The position numbers and the translations under genes are program-made. A DNA stretch of 64,000 nucleotides from Stomoxys calcitrans (lineage: Eukaryota; Arthropoda; Insecta; Diptera; Muscidae), in contig NC_081554.1 of NCBI RefSeq assembly GCF_963082655.1, positions 48,821,169 through 48,885,168 on the forward strand, read 5' to 3'. The notes under the pieces were generated by a model that saw only the letters and a list, made by a program, of their open reading frames with translations, was not told the DNA's origin and did not search any database. This document shows positions 56,677-64,000 of the stretch, one piece after another. How positions within the stretch are numbered: position 1 is the first letter of the stretch; the number at the start of each line of letters is the position of its first letter.

Positions 56677-57283
56677 AAGGGTGATTTTTTTGAGGTTAGG
56701 ATTTTCATGCATTAGTATTTGACAGATTACGTGGGATTTCAGACATGGTGTCAAAGAGAAAGATGCTCAGTATGCTTTGACATTTCATCATGAATAGACT
56801 TACTAACGAGCAACGCTTGCAAATCATTGAATTTTATTACCAAAATCAGTGTTCGGTTCGAAATGTGTTCATTCACCGTAACGTTGCGTCCAACAGCATC
56901 TTTGAAAAAATACGGTCCAATGATTCCACCAGCGTACAAACTACACCAAACAGTGCATTTTTCGGGATGCATGGACAGTTCTTGAACGGCTTCTGGTTGC
57001 TCTTCACTCCAAATGCGGCAATTTTGCTTATTTACGTAGCCATTCAACCAGAAATGAGCCTCATCGCTGAACAAAATTTGTCAAAATTTGAACACATTTC
57101 GAACCGAACACTGATTTTGGTAATAAAATTCAATGATTTGCAAGCGTTGCTCGTTAGTAAGTCTATTCATGATGAAATGTCAAAGCATACTGAGCATCTT
57201 TCTCTTTGACACCATGTCTGAAATCCCACGTGATCTGTCAAATACTAATGCATGAAAATCCTAACCTCAAAAAAATCACCCTT
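56677..57283. mobile_element. 607-bp fold-back mariner derivative, copy 2
   Basis: Same length and termini as copy 1, TA at 56675-56676 and 57284-57285. The arms are almost identical to those of copy 1, but the central transposase piece runs the other way (FSDEAHFWLNGYVNKQN is on the minus strand). Because the arms are inverted repeats, this simply means insertion in the opposite orientation. Lies downstream of exon 2 of gene E. Confidence 0.85.
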
Positions 57284-57285
57284 TA

Positions 57286-57580
57286 TTACCTAAATCGGTT
57301 GATAACCTGGTAAAGCTGCCATATAAACCGATCTCCCAATTTGACTTTCTGAGCCTCTTGAGAGCGCAATTATTACTCAATTTCCTTGAAATTTTGGAGG
57401 TGGTGTTTTTCTACGACTTCTAACAGCCATGACAAGTACGGTCCATATCTGCCAATATTTTAATATAGCTCATATATACTCGTATTTGAAAAAGTCATTC
57501 AAAGAACTGGACAAATGCGATCTATGGTGGAGGGTATGTAAGATTCGGCCTGGCCGAACTTAGCACACTTTTACTTGTTT
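57286..57580 (+). repeat. F1 hairpin end with one array unit
   Basis: Ends gcgatctatggtggagggta, gattcggcctggccgaactt, agcacacttttacttgtttt at about 57578; a single diverged unit precedes it. The left part is replaced by the fold-back element. Confidence 0.55.
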
Positions 57581-58006
57581 TCTCTGTGTAGGGTCATACA
57601 ATCCTATGAACTGTGGCGGAGCCCGCCGGAATAGTTACGACAGACCTACAAGCCACAAGGCGCCAAAGTCTCTACACCGCGAGGTGCAATATCCAGAGAT
57701 GACAGTGTGTGATTCAAACACATGATACACGGGCCATACGATAGAAGACTATCGAGAGATGGCTACAAAGGTGGACGAATGAGAAATGAGGATGAGACGA
57801 TTTATTACCGATGTACGGATATGGAGAGATAGGAAGCAAGGTGGCGTCAACTAATATGTTACGCAGGTGTTGACAGTCCATGATTGCTTCCGGAAATACC
57901 TGCATAAAAGGACCAACTGCCTTCTAAAGGGCGATTCTTTAAAAGCTTTAGGAAAGTTTTACAAAAATACATGACATTTTTACGAGAATCGATAGTACGG
58001 TGCATA
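57581..58006. other. Unassigned segment
   Basis: Purine-rich sequence without a recognisable coding frame or repeat match. Confidence 0.3.
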
Positions 58007-58008
58007 TA

Positions 58009-58245
58009 TTGGGTTGCCCAAAAAATAATTGCGGATTTTTCATATAGTCGGCGTTGACAAATTTTTTCACAGCTTGTGACTCTGTAATTGCATTCTTTCT
58101 TCTGTCAGTTATCAGCTGTTACTTTTAGCTTGTTTTAGAAAAAAAGTGTAAAAAAAGTATATTTGATTAAAGTTCATTCTAAGTTTTATTAAAAATGCAT
58201 TTACTTTCTTTTAAAAAATCCGCAATTACTTTTTGGGCAACCCAA
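58009..58245. mobile_element. 237-bp mariner-type MITE, copy 2
   Basis: TA at 58007-58008 and 58246-58247; almost identical to 2786-3022 with the same length, consistent with recent spread. Its right end abuts the tail of a mariner transposase remnant. Confidence 0.85.
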
Positions 58246-58248
58246 TAA

Positions 58249-58495
58249 TTTAATGTTTGAAGATTATTTCATGTAGACAGTGATTGCGCCTTAAATGGTC
58301 CATACGATAAGTCCAATTTTGGCATACTCTTTCCAACATTTCGACCGGTATCTTACGGATACATGCTTCAATATTGTCTTCCAATGCGTCAATAGAAGCG
58401 GGCTTGTCTGTATAGGCATAAGCTTTAACATAGCCCTCAAAAAATAGTCTAAAGGCGTTAAATCGCACGATCTAGGCTGCAAATTGATCGGTGTA
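58249..58495 (-). pseudogene. Mariner transposase C-terminal remnant
   Basis: Minus strand: LQPRSCDLTPLDYF, then in a shifted frame YVKAYAYTDKPASIDALED, ending MDHLRRNHCLHEIIFKH. Same transposase type as 19997-20677 but a different fragment. One frameshift near 58440. Joined directly to a LINE fragment at about 58495. Confidence 0.7.
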
Positions 58496-60445
58496 GGCAA
58501 GCTGTGGTCTACTGTTAAGTCACTCACGAACTAGTCGAGATGACAGGACCTAAGTCACTTTTGGCGCCGTAACTGTGACTGATCCAAAGAGATGCGCCAG
58601 GTTGTTCAACCGTCAATTTATTGTGCATACCGAGAGTGACAATGCAAGAAGAAGAGCCATTCTCCGTATTCATGGTCTTCAAGCCGATGGACAGCCATTA
58701 CAATTTGCCGTGGGCGAAGTTACGAATGTCATCCATGGCGCCAAATCATCCAAGGCATTGAGCCCCGACGGAATGTCTACATTGATGTTGAAGAATCTGG
58801 ATTTATCTGGAGTTGATTACCTTAACCTGTCTTTGAACACTCTTATAGTTCCCGATGTCTGGAAAATGGGCAGAGTGATCCCGCTACTGAAGCCTGGTAA
58901 GGACCCGAGTTTGGGGGAGTCGTACAGACCGGTCTCCCTTCTCTCACCAGTGGCAAAGACGCTTTAATCATTACTCCTCCCAAGCCTCGTAAGAGAATTT
59001 CCATTCGCCGAGCATCAACATGGATTTCGAAGAATGCATAGCACAACATCAGCTTTGCTTGGCATCACCGCACACATTTGCCGTGGCTTTAATCAGCCCA
59101 GGTCATGTGATAGGACGGTCCTAGTGGCACTGGACCTATCGAAGGCATTCAACATGGTCAGCCATGCCAAACTATTTGAGGACATCGCCATAACGTCCCT
59201 CCAGCCAAACCTGAAACGCTGGGTCGCGAATTATATGTGTGGTCGCCAGTCATTTGTGCAATTTAGGGATAGAAAGTCAAAGCACCGTAGAGTGAAACAG
59301 GGAGTTCCCCAAGGTGGGGTCATATCTCCGGCACTGTTTAACCACTACCTCCACCGCCTCCAGACGGCATAAAAATCGTATCATATGCGGACGATTGTAA
59401 AATCACGGCATCTGGCCCCCCCTCCCATTCAGAACAACTGCGATCGGTTAAAAATCTACCTCAACGAACTTGCCTCTTATTTCGCTGCAAGAAATCTGAA
59501 GATGTCTGCCACCAAATTTCCAGCCACATTGTTCACTACATAGACCCATGAAATGCCTAGGGAGCTTAAATTATCGTTGACGGAGTAACAATTCCCACCA
59601 TCACGTGCCACATTTGACAGCTCTTACTAATTCTCCAAGTGGCCCAAAATACTTCGTCCCACATTTGACAGCTCTTACTAATTCTCCACACAAGCCACAA
59701 AGCAATTGGACGGTCTGCGAGAAGTTATGCAGCGCCAGTGTGGTCTCGTCAACTTTGTGACACGCAGATGAATAATATTCAGATCTTTCAGAATGCCGCC
59801 CTCCAAACTGCGACGGGCTGTCTCCTCAGTTCTCAAGATTCTACCAGTGCTACTGATACAAGCTCCTACTACATGCTGTTTAAGCAATACCTTTTGGGCT
59901 GTTATCACAGAGACCATCCATATCATCATCTGGTGGATAGATATCCACTGCTCATAAGCCTTAAGGTAGATCTACATGATCTATAGCGTGAGGTTCAGCG
60001 CTACAAGAGAGAACCTCTAGATCAAGCGGCATATCAAGCAGGTCTAGACAACATTCATGCAGACACGGTAGCAGATGCGGTAAATGGCTACCGGGTGAAT
60101 GTAGTCCTTGGAGCACGATCGCCTCCCACTGCACCTGAAGAAATTGACCTCCCCCGGCAAACCAGAGTAGTTCTGGCTCAATTAAGTTCCGACAGATGCA
60201 GCCGCCTCAACTCCTGCAGAGCAAAGATTGATGCCGACTTGCACGATGTATTTCCCGATTGTAACCAGTGACCGCACCATACAAGTCACCTGCTTAATTG
60301 TCCGGCCAGATCCACTCGACTCAGACTCAGATCCCTGTGGATGCACCCCATCTTAGTCGCAGAGTTCCTGGGCCTTGACACTCAACAGAATCAAGCAGAA
60401 TAAAGATAGAACACAGTAAACTGCTACAACAGTAACAAAATCCCG
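58496..60445 (+). mobile_element. Jockey-superfamily LINE, 5'-truncated copy
   Basis: Starts at the position corresponding to 63040 of the right-edge LINE (actgttaagtc, gacaggacc). RT motifs in order: SSKALSPDGMSTLMLKNLDL, MGRVIPLLKPGKDP, VALDLSKAFNMVSHAKLF, QGVPQGGVISPALFN, then SYADDCKIT near 59380 with YADD kept. Frameshifts and stops occur near 58967 and 59372. The C-terminal part (59700-60250) contains RQTRVVLAQLSSDRCSRLNS and a CxxC-like end; the tail actgctacaacagtaacaaa lies near 60420. Not functional, but it shows the 3' end missing from the right-edge copy. Confidence 0.7.
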
Positions 60446-60700
60446 ATGGACTCCAGATCAAATCTTCAAACATTTTGGGAAAAAAATGCAAAGTGAATGG
60501 AGGACAATTCCAGCAAATACTTTGAAGAACCTTTCTTTAAGTATGCCGAAAAGATTGAGAGAGAGATTAAGTCATAAATAACAAAGGAGGGGCATCTTCA
60601 TACTTAGTTTTAAAGTTATTTATTCTTCTTTTATAAAAAAATCAAAATCAGAGACGACTAAACCGATTTTCTCGAAGTTTTCACTGATGGTGGAAAATAG
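60446..60700. other. Unassigned segment
   Basis: AT-rich spacer with no recognised feature between the LINE tail and the tandem repeat block. Confidence 0.3.
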
Positions 60701-61420
60701 GGTACTACATCTTTTGATATCTGAAAGGGGAGCGGACCCTCCCCCTAACCCTAATTTTCAGAATCGCGTAGATGGATGGTGCGAATCTCGTAGATGGATT
60801 GTGCGATTTAAGCGAAATTTTGTGTGCTCTCTTATAGTAACCTACAAACAAAAAATTGATACTCAAATTTTGGATGGAATACCTAGGGGGGGCGCCCCAC
60901 CCCAAAATCTACCCAATATATGTATACACCAATCACTACAATATGGGAGTCAAATCAAAGGTATTTAGGACTAGAAAACGTATCTGATATCCAATTGTCG
61001 GACCAAGTGTTAGGGGGACCACCCCAACCCCCAAAACCCCCCCTTAATCGGACATATTTACCGACCATGGCAATATGGGACTCAAATGAAAGGTATTTGC
61101 GAGTAAAATACGAATCTGATATTCAAATTTGGGATAAAGTTTCTAGGGGTCCTCCCCTTCCACAAAACACCCCCCACACAGGACTTATTTATTGACCATC
61201 GGAATATGGGGCTTAAATAAAAGGAATTTGAGTGTGGAATACGAATCTGATATCCAGATGTGGGACCAAGTGTTTGGAGGACCGCCCATCCCCGAGAACA
61301 TACCCCAAAGAAGACCAATTTACGACCATAGCAAAATGGGACTCAAATGAAAGGTCTTTGGAAGTAAAGCACGAATCTGAAATGAATATTCGGGAAAAAG
61401 TGTTTATGGGCCACCCCATC
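60701..61420. repeat. Tandem repeat, about 130-bp unit
   Basis: Units share tatgggactcaaatgaaagg + tatttg...gaatctgatatccaa + ccccaccccc-rich segment; the marker recurs near 60944, 61075, 61206 and 61336. Open frames across it (60687-60968, 60920-61195, 61082-61318) follow the repeat and are not supported as genes. Confidence 0.65.
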
Positions 61421-61505
61421 CCCATAATACCACCCAATCCCCATAATACCACCCAATCCCATAATACCACCCAATCCCATAATACCATAATACCACCCAA
61501 CAATC
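61420..61505. repeat. Microrepeat cccataataccacccaatc
   Basis: About five imperfect copies of a 17-18 bp unit, ending directly at the 5' end of the LINE that follows (caacaatcccatgg). Confidence 0.7.
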
Positions 61506-64000
61506 CCATGGCAGCCGGTTGTACGTACCGGATTGACCCGATGGAATCTTCATCGGCAAGGGCTGCCGCCTCAGTGTACGTGTTCGTCTTTTTTCGTCAT
61601 GGGAGAGGCACATCCCGGAGTGCCTTCTCCGTATGCTTTTGGTCCGTGCCGGGATTGAAAAGAACCCCGGACCCTGGTTCTGTTCCGTTTGCCAGAACCG
61701 CCTTCATCATCGGTCAGTGTCGGTGAGGTGTAACAGGTGCTTGGAGTGGGTACATTTCCGTTCTTGCTCTGGCCTAACTTCGCTACGGGAGTATAGTCAT
61801 ACTGGCTATGTCGCTAGGTGCTGTGCGAACTCAGCCAGCAGTGGGTCACAAGCGTCGCCGTCGTCGCCTTCGGCGTCCTCGTCGTCGGACTATGTGACCC
61901 CCCCGACCTCTCCCGTACGGCAATTTATGCAAAGACAGCACCCTAGCCCTACTATTGCCAGGCCAGTGTCGGGAAATGTATCGTTCCTGCAGTTAAACTG
62001 CAATGGACTGCGAGGCAAGATTGATGAGATTGTGGATTTTATGAGTCGGAAGAGCATATCGGTCGCAGCGATCCAGGAGACAAAGCTGACTAACACCTGC
62101 AGCTTGCACAGTTGTCACGGCTACAATGTGCTACGTAAGGATCGCTCAAGGAATGGAGGTGGGGGATTGGCCTTCGTTATACACCATTCCGTGCAGTATA
62201 GACCTATCTCGCCTGCGCTTGACGCTAGTGACCCATACATGGAATGTATGGGGGTAGCAGTCAAGTCTGGTACTGCCGAGATAGAGATATACAACGTGTA
62301 TATACCGCCGGTTGGCAGCTGTGTCCCGATTAATGGCCAGGCCTACAGCCCCGACATAAGTGGGTTGCTATCTGGCCATAGTCGTCTGGTTCTGGGGGAT
62401 TTCAATGCACATCACTCGTCATGGCATTCTCCCCTAGGCAACGACCAGCGTGGCATAGCTTTGGCAGAGCAGATAGATAGCTCCACGTTTTGCACGGTGA
62501 ATGAGGATGCCCCCACTAGGATTACGAGGAGGTGCAGCAGCTCGCCAGACATCTCAATCGCATCCCCTGATCTCCTGAGTGACGTATCCTGGCAAGCCGT
62601 CATCTCTTTGGGGTCAGACCACCTCCCCATAATCCTCACCATCGACCGACCACCCGACTTCATAACCTCTGAGCGCCGAACGTTCATCAACTATAAGAAG
62701 GCCAATTGGACTGGCTTCAGAGAGTATACCAATCGCCGCTTCAATGAACTGCCACCCCCCTCTGATGTGCTTGTGGCCGAGAGGAAATTCCGAGACATCA
62801 TCAACGCAGCAGCCGCTCGCTTTATTCCAGCCGGTCGAATACCGCAAGTGCGACCCAATTTCCCGGCGCAAGCAGTGGTACTCGCAGACGAGCGTGATGG
62901 GATTCGTGCTATGGACCCCGCTAACCCCAGAATCAGCGAGCTGAATCTGGAAATAAACAGGGTAGTCAACGAACATAAGCGGAATTTGTGGCTGGAACAC
63001 TTGGAGCAATGTAACATAGGCACCGGTGCAGGCAAATTGTGGGCCACTGTTAAGTCTCTCTCGAACCCCGGTAGACGGGACGACAGGACCTCAGTCACTT
63101 TTGGCGAGTTAACCGTGACTGATCCGAAGAGATGCGCCAGGTTGTTCAACCGTCAATTTATCGTGCATCCCGAGAGAGACAGGGCAAGGAGAAGAGCCAT
63201 TCGCCGTATTCGTGGTCTCCGAGCCGATGAACAGCCATCACAATTTACCGTGGGCGAAGTTACGAATGTCATCAGTGGCGCCAAATCTTCCAAGGCGTTG
63301 GGCCCCGACGGAATCTCTACATTGATGCTGAAGAATCTGGATTTACCTGGAGTTGAGTACCTTACCACTGTCCTTAACCTGTCATTGAACACTCTTATAG
63401 TTCCCGATGTCTGGAAAATGGGCAGAGTGATCCCGCTACTGAAGCCTGGTAAAGACCCGAGTTTGGGGGAGTCGTACAGACCGATCTCCCTTCTCTCACC
63501 GGTGGCTAAGACGCTTGAGGCATTACTCCTCCCGAGCCTCGTAGGAGAATTTCCATTCGCCGAGCATCAACACGGATTTCGGAGACTGCACAGCACAACA
63601 ACAGCTTTGCATGCCATCACCACACACATTTGCCGTGGCTTCAATCAACCCAGGCCATGTGATAGGACGGTCCTCGTGGCATTGGACCTATCGAAGGCAT
63701 TCGACACGGTCAGCCATGCCAAATTATTTGAGGACATCGCCAACACGTCCCTCCAGCCAGGCCTTAAACGTTGGGTCGCGAATTATCTGTGTGGCCGCCA
63801 GTCATTTGTGGAATTTAGGGATAAGAAGTCAAAACACCGTAGAGTGAAACAGGGAGTTCCCCAAGGCGGGGTGATATCTCCGGCTCTGTTTAACCTCTAC
63901 CTATCCTCCATTCCACCTCCTCCAGACGGCATAGAGATCGTATCATATGCGGACGACTGTACGATCTTGGCATCAGGCCCCCCACCCATTGATGACATCT
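61497..64000 (+). mobile_element. Jockey-superfamily LINE, intact as far as the window shows
   Basis: The 5' region (61505-61580) has a conserved structured segment also seen at 50.7 kb. One uninterrupted ORF then runs to the window edge. The element continues beyond 64000; its 3' half can be inferred from 58496-60445. No target duplication can be checked. Confidence 0.75.
61633..64000 (+). CDS. LINE ORF: 2A-like peptide, zinc finger, endonuclease, RT (incomplete at right)
   Basis: Open from an in-frame TGA at 61534; the first ATG is 61633, giving 789 codons to the window end with no stop. Residues 7-14 read GIEKNPGP (61651-61674), a 2A-like peptide. Next comes a PHD/zinc-binding region, WFCSVCQNRLHH...RCNRCLEWVHFRSC (about residues 15-45), a serine/proline-rich linker, then an APE-type endonuclease: LQLNCNGLRGKIDEI (from 61987), IQETKL, YNVYIPP, GDFNAHHSSW and SLGSDHLPIILT (62610). 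RT follows: SSKALGPDGISTLM (63290), YRPISLLSPVAKTLE, HQHGFR, VALDLSKAFDTV, KQGVPQGGVISPALF and SYADDCTIL with intact YADD (63946-63957). It would drive target-primed reverse transcription. Intact coding suggests recent activity. Confidence 0.88.
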   Translation, partial: MLLVRAGIEKNPGPWFCSVCQNRLHHRSVSVRCNRCLEWVHFRSCSGLTSLREYSHTGYVARCCANSASSGSQASPSSPSASSSSDYVTPPTSPVRQFMQRQHPSPTIARPVSGNVSFLQLNCNGLRGKIDEIVDFMSRKSISVAAIQETKLTNTCSLHSCHGYNVLRKDRSRNGGGGLAFVIHHSVQYRPISPALDASDPYMECMGVAVKSGTAEIEIYNVYIPPVGSCVPINGQAYSPDISGLLSGHSRLVLGDFNAHHSSWHSPLGNDQRGIALAEQIDSSTFCTVNEDAPTRITRRCSSSPDISIASPDLLSDVSWQAVISLGSDHLPIILTIDRPPDFITSERRTFINYKKANWTGFREYTNRRFNELPPPSDVLVAERKFRDIINAAAARFIPAGRIPQVRPNFPAQAVVLADERDGIRAMDPANPRISELNLEINRVVNEHKRNLWLEHLEQCNIGTGAGKLWATVKSLSNPGRRDDRTSVTFGELTVTDPKRCARLFNRQFIVHPERDRARRRAIRRIRGLRADEQPSQFTVGEVTNVISGAKSSKALGPDGISTLMLKNLDLPGVEYLTTVLNLSLNTLIVPDVWKMGRVIPLLKPGKDPSLGESYRPISLLSPVAKTLEALLLPSLVGEFPFAEHQHGFRRLHSTTTALHAITTHICRGFNQPRPCDRTVLVALDLSKAFDTVSHAKLFEDIANTSLQPGLKRWVANYLCGRQSFVEFRDKKSKHRRVKQGVPQGGVISPALFNLYLSSIPPPPDGIEIVSYADDCTILASGPPPIDDI

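Noticed and set aside
56790..57209. Intact 139-residue mariner transposase N-terminus
   Set aside because: The frame crosses from the 5' arm into the reversed central piece and then the inverted arm; it is a product of the fold-back structure.
57581..58006. LTR retrotransposon gag fragment
   Set aside because: Purine-rich sequence looked possible, but no frame with a zinc knuckle or other gag motif was found and no LTRs are visible.
60687..61509. Proline-rich proteins across 60.7-61.5 kb
   Set aside because: Open frames occur on both strands over a 130-bp tandem repeat and a microrepeat; no coding evidence.
1..64000. CRISPR arrays or bacterial defence systems
   Set aside because: Repeats are long, diverged and eukaryotic in type; introns, SINEs and LINEs exclude a prokaryotic source.

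Overview
The window looks like repeat-choked DNA from a calyptrate (muscid) fly; Stomoxys or Musca is my best guess. The grounds are the gene family present, the short introns with a TACTAAC-like branch site, TA-flanked mariner relatives, a tRNA-derived SINE, and very abundant dispersed repeats made of 'atatgggagctatatca'-type units. No prokaryotic or viral genome is present. Species assignment is inference.

The host genes are a tandem family of small secreted DUF1091 (MD-2/GM2-activator-like, CheB-related) proteins, all on the plus strand: gene A 10046-19036, B 25997-31010, C 37950-42062, D 47310-50491 and E 56065-56524 (partial, start codon missing). A to D share one architecture: a 17-codon signal-peptide exon, a 70-75 nt intron, a 107-108-codon middle exon ending at CPY(D/N), a long second intron (8.4, 4.4, 3.5 and 2.6 kb) and a 48-codon last exon. 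Promoter-proximal and 3' flanking sequences are shared by A, B and C, so these arose by segmental duplication. The last exon is not visible in six-frame translation from an ATG and must be found by splicing.

Almost everything else is transposable elements. (1) Two families (here F1 and F2) of non-autonomous elements with subterminal inverted repeats, internal tandem arrays (about 153 bp in F1) and one hairpin-bearing end, resembling Helentron-associated HINE/DINE-1 elements; filled and empty sites among the paralogous units define their ends. (2) A tRNA-derived SINE with about eleven copies. (3) LINEs: an element at 11395-15397 with intact ORF2 inside intron 2 of gene A; several RNase H-bearing LOA/I-group copies with broken RT catalytic motifs; an RTE-like remnant shared by genes B and C; a Jockey/CR1-type pair; and at the right edge an open ORF (61633 to window end) with an N-terminal 2A-like peptide, a zinc finger, endonuclease and RT. 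(4) Mariner-derived material: two 607-bp fold-back elements, two 237-bp MITEs and transposase remnants. (5) Simple tandem blocks at 32780-33110, 35940-37510 and 60700-61500.

Most notable observations: a canonical A-AAA-AAC slippery site directly before the ORF1 stop in the intact LINE; the 2A-like motif and a conserved pseudoknot-capable 5' end in the right-edge LINE, plus a short 5'-plus-3'-end derivative at 50.7 kb; clean insertion histories read from paralogous introns; and an F1 element sitting just upstream of the last-exon splice acceptor in genes A and B.
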